Shown here piece by piece: positions 7,764 through 15,421 of a DNA stretch of 64,000 nt. The position numbers and the translations under genes were made by a program. The notes below the pieces were generated by a model that was not told where the DNA came from, did no database searches, and saw only the letters and a list, made by a program, of their open reading frames with translations. Location: the NCBI GenBank assembly GCA_964540795.1, contig CAZINX010000003.1:1-64000 (forward strand), given 5' to 3'. Source of the stretch: Dichotomicrobium sp964540795. GTDB lineage: Bacteria > Pseudomonadota > Alphaproteobacteria > Rhizobiales > Rhodomicrobiaceae. Within the stretch, counting starts at the first letter, position 1; every line of letters begins with the position of its first letter.

Positions 7764-8549
7764 ATGCGCGAGACTGCGATCGCTTATCTCAACGAAACCG
7801 TGGACACCCTCCGCCATCAGAATGATCTAAGCCCAGAGAACCCAAAAGTAACGGAGTGCCTACGCCAACTGGTGGCGACGCTGCGCGGCTGGCACATCGA
7901 GGGCTTCGGGACCGCGCTGGTTGACGAGCCGGCGCTGGCCGAAGCACTATCCGAGTTGCCGCGCTTTTGCGGCGCTGCCGAGTGCCACCTGGAAAAATGG
8001 TGGTGCCGCAAGGCCCTGGCAAGCGATGCGCCGGCGCGCGTGCTGTCGGAGTTCTGGTATCTGCCGAACTATCTGAGCCTGCGCGACGCGGAAACCGCAC
8101 TCGCCGGGCGCGAGGCGCTGCGAAATGGCGTGTTTCTCGGCTGCGGCGCGCTGCCGCTTACCGCGATACTGCTGGCGCAGGCAGATGAGCGCGTGCAGCT
8201 GCGCTGCGTCGATGCAGATGCCGAGGCCTGCGAACTGGCGGAAGCGTTGATCGGCGCGCTTGGCCTTCAGGACCGGATCGCGGTAATCCATACGCGTGCT
8301 GAGGCGAGCGAAGTGCCCGAGGGCGCGACGGTGATCTGCGCCAGCCTGCTGGATGCGCCCGGGCTTTACGCGCATCTGGCGCAGTCCGGCGCGGCGCGGC
8401 TTCTGATCCGCGATGTCGAGGGGGTCTTCCAATGGCTGTACCGCCCTGCGGCGTGGCCTGGCCCGCCCTTTCGCCAGCGCGCAAAGACGCCCCCCTCGCC
8501 GGCGCGCATCAACATCACGCGCAGTTTCGAGCGCAGTTTCGCGCCCTGA
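7764..8549 (+). CDS. Nicotianamine synthase-like (CntL-like) aminobutanoyltransferase
   Basis: Predicted SAM-using enzyme of 261 aa related to nicotianamine synthase and CntL, which transfer the aminobutanoyl group of SAM to an amine to make metal chelators. Three family blocks are visible: CGAAECHLE (about 69-77; plant NAS has a similar AEGNLE), WYLPNYLSLRDAE (98-110, like the YYNNYxxLxxLE block), and the Rossmann motif FLGCGALPLTAILLA (124-138) followed by CVDAD. E77 and Y103 sit where NAS has its catalytic Glu and Tyr. The ATG at 7764 follows GAGGG; a GTG at 7692 is in frame. No racemase, opine dehydrogenase or transporter is nearby, so the product is unknown. Confidence 0.72.
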   Translation: MRETAIAYLNETVDTLRHQNDLSPENPKVTECLRQLVATLRGWHIEGFGTALVDEPALAEALSELPRFCGAAECHLEKWWCRKALASDAPARVLSEFWYLPNYLSLRDAETALAGREALRNGVFLGCGALPLTAILLAQADERVQLRCVDADAEACELAEALIGALGLQDRIAVIHTRAEASEVPEGATVICASLLDAPGLYAHLAQSGAARLLIRDVEGVFQWLYRPAAWPGPPFRQRAKTPPSPARINITRSFERSFAP

Positions 8550-8580
8550 AAACCTGGCGCTGGCTCGCCGCGCGCCTAAA

Positions 8581-8596
8581 TGATATCATGATATCA
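8581..8596. promoter_or_regulatory. Perfect 16-bp palindrome, probable FitAB operator
   Basis: TGATATCATGATATCA is a perfect palindrome ending 22 bp before the antitoxin start. Ribbon-helix-helix antitoxins of VapB/FitA type usually repress their own operon by binding such dyads, so this is a likely autoregulatory operator that may overlap the promoter. Confidence 0.6.
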
Positions 8597-8618
8597 AATC
8601 GAACGAAGGAGGTGCGGC

Positions 8619-8873
8619 ATGGCGCAGCTGATTGTCCGCAACATTGAAGACGAGGTTAAGGAGCGCATCGCCCGGCGCGCCCGCGCGCATGGCCACAGCA
8701 TGGAAGAGGAAGTGCGCCGCATCCTGCGCGAGGCCGTGGGCGAAGAGGCGCGGCCATCCGACGAGCCGGGGCTGGGCACGCAGCTCGCGCGGCATTTCGC
8801 GGAGTACGGTCTGGACGGCAGGGAACTGCCGGAGATGAAGGGCGAAGCGCCGCGACCCGCGATTTTCGATTAA
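8619..8873 (+). CDS. FitA/VapB-type ribbon-helix-helix antitoxin
   Basis: Protein of 84 aa. The N-terminal ribbon-helix-helix (MAQLIVRNIEDEVKERI, then HGHSMEEEVRRIL, about 1-40) is the FitA/StbC-type DNA-binding domain. The acidic/proline-rich C-terminus probably wraps the toxin and blocks its active site. AAGGAGG lies 6 nt before the ATG, and a perfect palindrome lies just upstream. It is followed after 30 bp by the PIN toxin, the standard toxin-antitoxin order. Confidence 0.88.
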   Translation: MAQLIVRNIEDEVKERIARRARAHGHSMEEEVRRILREAVGEEARPSDEPGLGTQLARHFAEYGLDGRELPEMKGEAPRPAIFD

Positions 8874-8903
8874 CGGAACGTAGCGCGCGGCGGCCCGGCT
8901 GGC

Positions 8904-9335
8904 ATGATTATCCTCGACACCAATGTCATCTCCGCATGTATGCGCGCACGCAAGAACAGCGCTGTTCTGGCCTGGCTTGACCGTCAGTTGCCGCACGACT
9001 TGTGGACAACGACAATTTGCCTGTTCGAGCTACGCTATGGCATTGAAAACCTGCCCGATGGAGACGGGTTCCGCGCCTATCTCGAAACGGGCTGGCTGGA
9101 GCTCAAAAGCCGGTTGCTCGGCGACCGCATTCTGGAGTTCGACATGCGCGCGGCCGACCATGCGGCGGCCATCGCGGCGTCACGCCGGCGGACCGGGCGC
9201 AGCGTAGAGTTTCGCGACACCTTCATCGCCGGGATCGTGCGCGCCCACGGCGCAACGCTCGCAACGCGCAACATGCGCGACTTCAATGACGCGGGCATCA
9301 CGCTGCTCAATCCATGGGAGGAGAACGCACACTGA
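8904..9335 (+). CDS. FitB/VapC-type PIN-domain toxin
   Basis: PIN ribonuclease of 143 aa. The Mg-binding acidic residues are visible: D5 in MIILDTNV, a glutamate in CLFELRYG, and aspartates in RDTFIAG and TRNMRDF. VapC/FitB toxins cleave tRNA, rRNA or mRNA when released by the antitoxin. The paired antitoxin lies directly upstream. All catalytic residues are present, so the toxin looks functional. The module lies between the nicotianamine-synthase-like gene and ffs. Confidence 0.9.
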   Translation: MIILDTNVISACMRARKNSAVLAWLDRQLPHDLWTTTICLFELRYGIENLPDGDGFRAYLETGWLELKSRLLGDRILEFDMRAADHAAAIAASRRRTGRSVEFRDTFIAGIVRAHGATLATRNMRDFNDAGITLLNPWEENAH

Positions 9336-9337
9336 CC

Positions 9338-9369
9338 TTGCATTGGCGCGGGGTTCGGCTGATATAGTC
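9338..9369 (+). promoter_or_regulatory. Probable ffs promoter
   Basis: TTGCAT at 9338-9343 and GATATA (9362-9367) or TATAGT (9364-9369) lie just upstream of the SRP RNA. The spacing is 18 or 20 nt, slightly long, so the -10 register is uncertain. Confidence 0.4.
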
Positions 9370-9375
9370 TGTACG

Positions 9376-9470
9376 GGAAGTTGGCGCCGGACGCTTGCCT
9401 CGCCAACCGGGTCAGGTCCGGAAGGAAGCAGCCCTAACGAGTCCCAGGCGGGTCGGTGTCCAGCTTCCCA
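9376..9470 (+). ncRNA. ffs: Signal recognition particle 4.5S RNA
   Basis: The invariant apical domain is present: GGTCAGGTCCGGAAGGAAGC, followed by AGCC and CCAGGCGGGTCG. The outer stem pairs GGGAAGTTGG at 9376 with CCAGCTTCCC at 9461-9470, allowing one G-U pair, which sets both ends at about 95 nt. The RNA binds Ffh and docks with FtsY for co-translational membrane targeting. Its position directly before dnaX is common in Alphaproteobacteria. Confidence 0.96.
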
Positions 9471-9542
9471 CCTCATGCGCTTCAGATGGCGCGCCGCGCA
9501 GGCCGGTTTTCCACTCTCGCTGAAAAGGCTCCCGGGCGAGCG

Positions 9543-11387
9543 ATGAGCCGATCCTCCAAAAAGCCGGGCGGCAAGGCCAACGGCAATTCCCGCAAAACCG
9601 ACGCTAGAGCGCCCCAGGACCCGCCGGGCGCGCCCTATCTCGTGCTTGCGCGCAAATACCGCCCGCACAGCTTCGAGGATGTGATCGGCCAGGACGCAAT
9701 GGTGCGCACGCTGCGCAACGCCTTTGCCACGGGGCGCATCGCGCAGGCCTATATGCTGACCGGCGTGCGCGGCGTCGGCAAGACGACCACCGCCCGCATC
9801 CTCGCGCGCGCGCTCAACTATGCGAAGCCGGGCGAAGACGCCGGCCCGACCCTGGACCTCACGGAAGAAGGCGAGCATTGCCGCGCCATCATGGAAGGCC
9901 GGCACATGGACGTCATGGAAATGGACGCCGCGTCGCACACCGGCATCGACGACATCCGCGAGATCACCGACGCGATCCGCTACAAGCCGGCCTATGCGCG
10001 GTACAAGGTCTTCATCATCGACGAGGTGCATATGCTCTCGAAGGCCGCGTTCAACGGCCTTCTCAAGACGCTGGAAGAGCCGCCAGAGCATGTGAAGTTC
10101 ATCTTCGCCACCACCGAGGTGCGCAAGGTGCCGGTGACGGTGCTCTCGCGCTGCCAGCGTTTCGACCTGCGCCGGGTGGATGCGGAGAAGCTGATCGCGC
10201 ATTTCGCTGATGTCGCCCAGCGCGAGGGCCGCAGCGTGGAGGTTGAGGCGCTGGCGCTGATCGCGCGGGCGGCGGAAGGCTCGGTGCGCGACGGGCTGTC
10301 GCTGCTCGACACCGCCTTTGCCCATGCGGGCGAGACAGTCACCACGGCCGATGTCCGCGCAATGCTGGGCCTGGGCGACAGCGGGCGCATCTACGATCTG
10401 CTGGAGGCGGCGCTGCGCGGCGCGCCGGACAAGGCGCTTGGCGAACTCGCGGCGCTACACGCTGACGGCGCGGAGCCGGAGCGCGTGATGCAGGACCTCG
10501 CCGAGGCGGTGCATACCGCCAGCCGGATTGCCGTGACGGGCGACGGCGGATCGTCGGCGCTGAGCGAGACGGAGCGAGAGCGCGCCAGCACGCTGGCCGC
10601 GGCGATCGGCCTCCCGAAGCTCTCGCGCGCCTGGCAGATGCTGCTCAAGGGGCTGGAGGAAGTCTCCCGCGCGCCGAACGCCCTGGCCGCCGCGGAGATG
10701 GTGCTGATCCGCCTGAGCTACGCCGCCGACCTGCCCCCGCCCGACAAGCTCATCCGCGAGCTTGCGGAGTCGGGCGCGTCCACGCGGACGAATCGCGAAC
10801 AGAAGCAAAACGAATCGGCATCCGCGAATGTTCTTGATTCGTCTCGCGCCGAATCGCCGCCTCCCGCGACTCCTGTCAAGACAGAATCCGCGCCCGTCAG
10901 CCTCAAAAGTTTCGAAGACGTCGCCGCACTCGCTGGCAAGCACCGCGATATCAAGCTCAAGCTGGCGCTGGAGGAAAGCACCCGCCTGGTGAGCTTCCGG
11001 CCCGGCCATATCGAACTGAACCTGCTCGACGGCGCGCCGCCCGATCTGGCGAACCAGCTCGGCAACAAGCTGAACGCCTGGACCGGCGAGCGCTGGATGG
11101 TCTCGGTCAGCGACCAGCCGGGCGCACCGACGCTTGGCGAAAAACGCCGCGAGCAGGAAGCCGCCATCCGCGCGCAGGTTGAACAACACCCGCTGGTGCG
11201 CCAAGTGTTCCAACACTTCCCCGGCGCGGAAATCGTCGGGGTGAAAGATCTGGACCAGGAGACGGCCGGGGCGCCCGAAGACCCGAACGCTGCCAGGAGC
11301 GAGGACGGACATGAAAGACTTTATGAACATGATGAAGCAGGCCAGGGAGCTGCAAAGCAAAATGGCCGAAATGCAGGCCGAGATTGA
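9543..11387 (+). CDS. dnaX: DNA polymerase III subunit gamma/tau DnaX
   Basis: Clamp-loader ATPase of 614 aa. The AAA+ domain begins at LARKYRPHSFEDVIGQDAMV, with Walker A GVRGVGKTTT, Walker B IIDEVHMLS, sensor I FATTEVRKVP and the arginine-finger motif LSRCQRF. The region after Walker A (GPTLDLTEEGEHCRAIMEG) lacks the four-cysteine zinc site of E. coli DnaX, as is usual in alphaproteobacteria. A low-complexity linker (about 430-480) precedes the tau-type domain. The ATG at 9543 lies after ffs; an upstream ATG at 9486 has no better support. The last 77 bp overlap ybaB in another frame. Confidence 0.95.
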   Translation: MSRSSKKPGGKANGNSRKTDARAPQDPPGAPYLVLARKYRPHSFEDVIGQDAMVRTLRNAFATGRIAQAYMLTGVRGVGKTTTARILARALNYAKPGEDAGPTLDLTEEGEHCRAIMEGRHMDVMEMDAASHTGIDDIREITDAIRYKPAYARYKVFIIDEVHMLSKAAFNGLLKTLEEPPEHVKFIFATTEVRKVPVTVLSRCQRFDLRRVDAEKLIAHFADVAQREGRSVEVEALALIARAAEGSVRDGLSLLDTAFAHAGETVTTADVRAMLGLGDSGRIYDLLEAALRGAPDKALGELAALHADGAEPERVMQDLAEAVHTASRIAVTGDGGSSALSETERERASTLAAAIGLPKLSRAWQMLLKGLEEVSRAPNALAAAEMVLIRLSYAADLPPPDKLIRELAESGASTRTNREQKQNESASANVLDSSRAESPPPATPVKTESAPVSLKSFEDVAALAGKHRDIKLKLALEESTRLVSFRPGHIELNLLDGAPPDLANQLGNKLNAWTGERWMVSVSDQPGAPTLGEKRREQEAAIRAQVEQHPLVRQVFQHFPGAEIVGVKDLDQETAGAPEDPNAARSEDGHERLYEHDEAGQGAAKQNGRNAGRD

Positions 11388-11628
11388 ACAGCTCACGCGC
11401 GATGGCAGCGCCGGGGCCGGCCTTGTGACCGTCACCATCAACGGCAAGGGCGAGATGCGCGCGGTGAATGTCGACCCGAGCCTGATGAAAGCCGACGAGA
11501 AGGAAATCATGGAAGACCTGATCGTCGCCGCCCATGCCGACGCCAAGGCGAAGATGGAAGAGGCGCTTCAGGAAAAAATGAAGGATATGACCGGGGGGCT
11601 GCCGCTGCCGCCGGGCATGAAGTTTTAG
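11311..11628 (+). CDS. ybaB: YbaB/EbfC family nucleoid-associated protein
   Basis: Small DNA-binding dimer of 105 aa linked to nucleoid structure and recombination. It shows the family pattern MKDFMNMMKQARELQSKM, a GLVTVTINGKGEM strand, KEIMEDLIVAAHADA and a glycine/proline-rich tail ending PPGMKF. GCCAGGAGCGAGGAC precedes the ATG, giving a good ribosome-binding site inside dnaX. The dnaX-ybaB-recR order is widely conserved. The ATG at 11323 is an alternative start. Confidence 0.95.
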   Translation: MKDFMNMMKQARELQSKMAEMQAEIEQLTRDGSAGAGLVTVTINGKGEMRAVNVDPSLMKADEKEIMEDLIVAAHADAKAKMEEALQEKMKDMTGGLPLPPGMKF

Positions 11629-11638
11629 GCCGCGCGGG

Positions 11639-12247
11639 ATGGATCATCCTGCCGCCGGGCCGGAAATCGACCAGCTCATCAAGCTGCTCGCGCGCCTGCC
11701 GGGGCTCGGGCCGCGCTCGGCGCGCCGCGCTGCGCTCCATCTGCTGAAAAAACCCGACAAGCTGCTCGCCCCGCTGGCCGCCGCGATGAGCGAGGCGGCG
11801 GAAAAGATCGTGACCTGCGACAACTGCGGCAATATCGATACCGTGAACCCGTGCGCGATCTGCGCCGATCCGCGCCGCGACGCCAGTGTCATCTGCGTTG
11901 TCGAGGAAGTCGGCGATCTCTGGGCGCTGGAGCGCGCCAAGGCGATCAACGCGCGCTATCATGTCCTCGGCGGCGTGCTCTCGCCGCTCGACGGCATCGG
12001 CCCGGATGACCTCAACATTGCGCGTCTGATCGCGCGCTTGAACACCGGCGAGATCGGCGAAGTTCTGCTCGCGCTCAACGCCACGGTCGAGGGCCAGAGC
12101 ACCGCGCATTACATCACCGACCGGATCGAGAATGCCGGCGTGAAGGTCTCCGTTCTCGCGCATGGCGTGCCGGTGGGCGGCGAACTCGACTATCTCGACG
12201 ACGGCACGCTTGCTGCCGCTGTTCGCTCGCGCCGGCCTATTGACTGA
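11639..12247 (+). CDS. recR: Recombination mediator RecR
   Basis: Works with RecF/RecO to load RecA on SSB-coated gapped DNA. The 202-aa protein shows the helix-hairpin-helix LPGLGPRSARRAA, the four-cysteine zinc motif CDNCGNIDTVNPCAIC (about 60-75) and a Toprim domain starting VICVVEEVGDLWALE. It starts 10 bp after ybaB and is surely in the same transcription unit. Confidence 0.97.
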   Translation: MDHPAAGPEIDQLIKLLARLPGLGPRSARRAALHLLKKPDKLLAPLAAAMSEAAEKIVTCDNCGNIDTVNPCAICADPRRDASVICVVEEVGDLWALERAKAINARYHVLGGVLSPLDGIGPDDLNIARLIARLNTGEIGEVLLALNATVEGQSTAHYITDRIENAGVKVSVLAHGVPVGGELDYLDDGTLAAAVRSRRPID

Positions 12248-12331
12248 ACGCGGGCGGCTTGACGCGGCCGCGCCTTTCGGGGCAACAAACACATCCGCAC
12301 GCAACGCCCCTTTCATTCTCCAGCCAGGCGC

Positions 12332-13219
12332 ATGAGCACCCTGACCAAGGCCCGTCATCTTGTCGAATTCGCGCTGCTTCGCGGCGTGATCGCGCTGGTG
12401 CGCGCATTGCCGCTCGACACCGCGACCTCATGGTCGGCGAAAACCTGGGCCTTCATCGCGCCGAAGACCCACCGCCACAAGCGCGCGCTGGCGAATCTAG
12501 AAAAAGCCTTCCCGGAGAAGGCCCCGGAGGAGCGCGAGCGGATCGCGAGGGAGATGTGGGCCAATCTCGGCCGGGTCATGGCCGAGACCATGCGGCTCGA
12601 TCACATCCTCGACGAGCCGGACCGCGTAGAGGTCGAAAACCCGGAGCTTCTGGAGCGCTACCGCGGGCGCATGGGCCCGGCGATCTGCGCCTCTATGCAT
12701 ATGGGCAACTGGGAACTGGCGATGCTGCCGCTCACCCGCGTCGAGGCGAAACCAGCAGCTGTCTACCGGCTCGTGGACAACCCTTACGTGGACATGTATC
12801 TGCGTTCGCAGCGCGAGAAGCTCTATCCGGGCGGTTTGTTCGCCCGCGGAGCGGCCTCGGGCTACGCGACGGCGCGCGTCATCGGCAGCTATATTCGCCA
12901 GGGCGGCCGGCTGGGCTTTCTCGCCGACCGATATGACCGGTCAGGTATCGCGGTGCCTTTCTTTGGGCATCCGGCCAAAACCAATACCGTGCCGGCCATG
13001 CTCGCGCGGCGGCTGGGCGCGCGGCTGTGGGTCGGGCGGTGCATCCGCGTCGGGAAAGGGTCGCATTTCAAGGTCAAGGTGAAAGAACTCAAGGTGCCCC
13101 GCACCGACGACCCGGATGCCGACATAAAACGGATCGTCGAGCAGATGCAGGCCCAGTTCGAGGCCTGGATCCGCGAACATCCCGAACAGTGGATGTGGTC
13201 GAACCGCCGCTACAACTGA
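12332..13219 (+). CDS. LpxL/HtrB-type lysophospholipid (lipid A) acyltransferase
   Basis: Membrane-associated acyltransferase of 295 aa. The catalytic HxxxxE is HMGNWE (about 128-133), with further family stretches NLEKAFPE, GRLGFLADRYDRSG and VPFFGHPAKTNTVPAMLARR. LpxL-type enzymes add secondary acyl chains to lipid A; related proteins acylate other lipids, so the substrate is not proven. It lies 85 bp after recR. Confidence 0.85.
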   Translation: MSTLTKARHLVEFALLRGVIALVRALPLDTATSWSAKTWAFIAPKTHRHKRALANLEKAFPEKAPEERERIAREMWANLGRVMAETMRLDHILDEPDRVEVENPELLERYRGRMGPAICASMHMGNWELAMLPLTRVEAKPAAVYRLVDNPYVDMYLRSQREKLYPGGLFARGAASGYATARVIGSYIRQGGRLGFLADRYDRSGIAVPFFGHPAKTNTVPAMLARRLGARLWVGRCIRVGKGSHFKVKVKELKVPRTDDPDADIKRIVEQMQAQFEAWIREHPEQWMWSNRRYN

Positions 13220-13261
13220 TCGCGGCCGGCAAACGAACGCAAAGCCGACGGGAGGAACAAC

Positions 13262-14311
13262 ATGGCGCACACACGCACGCCAGCCAAATTCTATGCGCCG
13301 CTGGCAGCGGGCGCGCCCGCGCCCTGGCGCGAGAAGCCGGTCCGGCTGGAGCGGATGATCCATTTCGTTCCGCCGCATGTCGAGAAGGTGCGCGCCAAGA
13401 TCGCCGACATGATCCCGCAAGTCGACGTGATCCTCGGCAATCTGGAGGACGCTGTGCCGGCCGAGGAGAAAGAGGCCGCGCGCTACGGCTTCATCGACAT
13501 GGCCCGCGCCCACGACTTCGCCGACACCGGGCTTTGGACCCGCATCAATGCGCTGAACAGCCCCTGGGCGCTGGACGACATCTGCGAAATCGTCGCTGCG
13601 GCGGGCGACAAGCTCGACGTCGTCATGATGCCCAAGGTGGAGGGTGCGTGGGACATCCACTATCTGGACCAGCTTCTCGCCCAGCTCGAAGTGAAGTACA
13701 GCATCTCGCGCCCGATCATGATTCATGCCATCCTTGAAACGGCCGAAGGCGTTAACAATGTCGAAACTATTGCCGGGTCAAGCCCGCGTATGCATGGCAT
13801 GAGTCTGGGTCCGGCCGATCTGGCCGCCTCGCGCCGGATGAAGACGACGCGGGTGGGCGGCGGTCATCCATCCTACGGGGTCCTTTCGGACCTGAAAGAC
13901 GGCGAGCAGAGGCATTTCTCCCAGCAGGACCTGTGGCACTACACGATCGGGCGAATGGTGGATGCGTGCGCGATGTATGACCTCAAGCCGTTCTACGGGC
14001 CGTTCGGCGATTTTTCCGATCAGGAGGGCTGTCAGGCGCAGTTCCGCAACGCCTTCCTTCAGGGCTGCGTGGGCGCGTGGTCGCTGCACCCGAGCCAGAT
14101 CGGTATCGCCAAGCGCGTCTTCAGCCCCGATCCCGATGAGGTGGCCTTTGCCAAACGCATCCTGGAAGCCATGCCCGACGGCAGCGGCGCGGTAATGGTG
14201 GACGGCAAGATGCAGGACGACGCTACCTGGAAGCAGGCAAAGGTCATCGTCGATCTGGCCAGGCTCGTGGTGGCCAAAGACCCGGACATGGCCTCGGTTT
14301 ACGGTCTGTAA
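13262..14311 (+). CDS. HpcH/HpaI-citrate lyase family protein, malyl-CoA lyase-like
   Basis: Mg-dependent CoA-ester lyase family protein of 349 aa. The barrel shows ILGNLEDAVPAEEK (Mg/CoA site), VVMMPKVEGAWD, PIMIHAILETAEGV and the C-terminal DGPFGDFSD-like block YGPFGDFSDQEG with WSLHPSQI. L-malyl-CoA/beta-methylmalyl-CoA lyases cleave malyl-CoA to acetyl-CoA and glyoxylate in the serine cycle or ethylmalonyl-CoA pathway. The N-terminal third diverges from classical Mcl1, so the exact CoA ester is uncertain. GGGAGG precedes the ATG. Confidence 0.8.
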   Translation: MAHTRTPAKFYAPLAAGAPAPWREKPVRLERMIHFVPPHVEKVRAKIADMIPQVDVILGNLEDAVPAEEKEAARYGFIDMARAHDFADTGLWTRINALNSPWALDDICEIVAAAGDKLDVVMMPKVEGAWDIHYLDQLLAQLEVKYSISRPIMIHAILETAEGVNNVETIAGSSPRMHGMSLGPADLAASRRMKTTRVGGGHPSYGVLSDLKDGEQRHFSQQDLWHYTIGRMVDACAMYDLKPFYGPFGDFSDQEGCQAQFRNAFLQGCVGAWSLHPSQIGIAKRVFSPDPDEVAFAKRILEAMPDGSGAVMVDGKMQDDATWKQAKVIVDLARLVVAKDPDMASVYGL

Positions 14312-14317
14312 GCCCTC

Positions 14318-14335
14318 GCCCGCCCCGGGCCTTTT
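14318..14335 (+). terminator. Weak hairpin with T-run between lyase and hspQ
   Basis: GCCCG, CCC, CGGGC followed by CTTTT forms a very short hairpin just after the lyase stop. It is too small to be a confident terminator. Confidence 0.25.
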
Positions 14336-14351
14336 GCAGGAAGGACGATCG

Positions 14352-14684
14352 ATGGAAAAAATCAAAACCGCCAAGTTCCAGTTGGGGCAGGTTGTACGTC
14401 ACCGGTTTTATCCCTTTCGCGGCGTGATTTTTGACATCGACCCGGAATTCGATAACGACGAAGAGTGGTGGCTGTCGATCCCGCCGGAAATCCGGCCCGC
14501 GAAGGACCAGCCCTATTACCACCTGCTCGCGGAGAATGCCGAGACCGAGTACATCGCCTACGTCTCCGAGCAGAACCTGTTGCCGGACGACAGCGGCGAG
14601 CCGGTGCGCCACCCGCAAGTGATGGAATTCTTCGATGAGCTGCAGGACGGCGTTTACCGCGTCCGTTATACTCAGGACCACTGA
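14352..14684 (+). CDS. hspQ: Heat shock protein HspQ (hemimethylated DNA-binding YccV family)
   Basis: Protein of 110 aa with the YccV core: FQLGQVVRHRFYPFRGVIFDIDPEF, WWLSIPPEIRPAKDQPYYHLLAE, EYIAYVSEQNLL. In enterobacteria it modulates Lon protease and binds hemimethylated DNA near oriC. The ATG at 14352 has AGGAAGGA about 7 nt upstream; the TTG at 14334 is rejected. It lies 41 bp after the lyase gene and 22 bp before a DUF2237 gene. Confidence 0.93.
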   Translation: MEKIKTAKFQLGQVVRHRFYPFRGVIFDIDPEFDNDEEWWLSIPPEIRPAKDQPYYHLLAENAETEYIAYVSEQNLLPDDSGEPVRHPQVMEFFDELQDGVYRVRYTQDH

Positions 14685-14705
14685 ATCCGCCGCCAGAGAG
14701 GGGCC

Positions 14706-15083
14706 ATGAGCGACGAGCAGCAGAAGAACGTCTTCGGCGAACCGATCGCCGCGTGTTCCGATGCGCCGGTGACCGGCTTTTATCGCAACGGCTGCTGCGA
14801 CACCGGCCCGGAAGATGTCGGCTCGCACACCGTTTGCGCGATCATGACCGATGAGTTTCTGGCCTACACGAAGTCGGTCGGCAACGATCTTTCCACGCCG
14901 ATTCCAGCCTTCGGCTTTCCGGGTCTGAAGGCGGGCGACCGCTGGTGCCTGTGCGCGGCGCGCTGGAAGCAGGCCTTCGACGCGGGCGCCGCCCCGCGCG
15001 TGGTGCTGTCGGCAACGAATGAGGCGGCGCTGGAGATCGTGCCTCTGGAGGCGCTGAAGCGCTACGCCATCGATCTGAGTTAG
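14706..15083 (+). CDS. DUF2237 family protein
   Basis: Conserved protein of 125 aa of unknown function. The family pattern is clear: PVTGFYRNGCCDTGPEDVGSHTVCA, FLAYTKSVGNDLSTP, and FPGLKAGDRWCLCAARWKQA. Several cysteines (CC, VC and CLC) could bind metal, which is inference. GAGAGGGG precedes the ATG. It sits between hspQ and the next small gene on the same strand, probably in one transcript. Confidence 0.88.
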   Translation: MSDEQQKNVFGEPIAACSDAPVTGFYRNGCCDTGPEDVGSHTVCAIMTDEFLAYTKSVGNDLSTPIPAFGFPGLKAGDRWCLCAARWKQAFDAGAAPRVVLSATNEAALEIVPLEALKRYAIDLS

Positions 15084-15100
15084 CGCCGGGAGTTTGCCGC

Positions 15101-15421
15101 TTGTACCGACCGCCGCAATCGAAGAAGGCTTCGGCGCTGCGCGAAGCCGCGGCCGAGCAGGTCGATCATGAAATCCTCGAAGAAAAAGCGGCCTCGCTGA
15201 CACGCGCAGGCCGGCGCGTGGAAACCGCGCTCAAGGCAATTCGCGCGCACGACGCCGGCGAGAAGCCGGGCGCGGATCGCTGCGAATTGCTGGATGAGGC
15301 GGCGCGGGCGGTCTGGGCGCTGTTGATCCAGCGGGAGCTTTGCGGCTTCCGCGACGAAAAGCGCACCATCGAGCAGTACAACATTCCGCGCGACGTGATG
15401 GCGCGCGTCGGTCGGGTTTAG
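15101..15421 (+). CDS. Small conserved helical protein of unknown function
   Basis: Predicted all-helical protein of 106 aa, rich in Ala, Glu and Arg, with heptad-like stretches (AAEQVDHEILEEKAASLTRA; ELLDEAARAVWALLIQRELCG). I believe it belongs to a small alphaproteobacterial DUF family (possibly DUF6665) but cannot confirm. The TTG start at 15101 has GGGAG 8 nt upstream. Its stop abuts the stop of the convergent MurF-like gene with no space between them. Confidence 0.7.
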   Translation: MYRPPQSKKASALREAAAEQVDHEILEEKAASLTRAGRRVETALKAIRAHDAGEKPGADRCELLDEAARAVWALLIQRELCGFRDEKRTIEQYNIPRDVMARVGRV

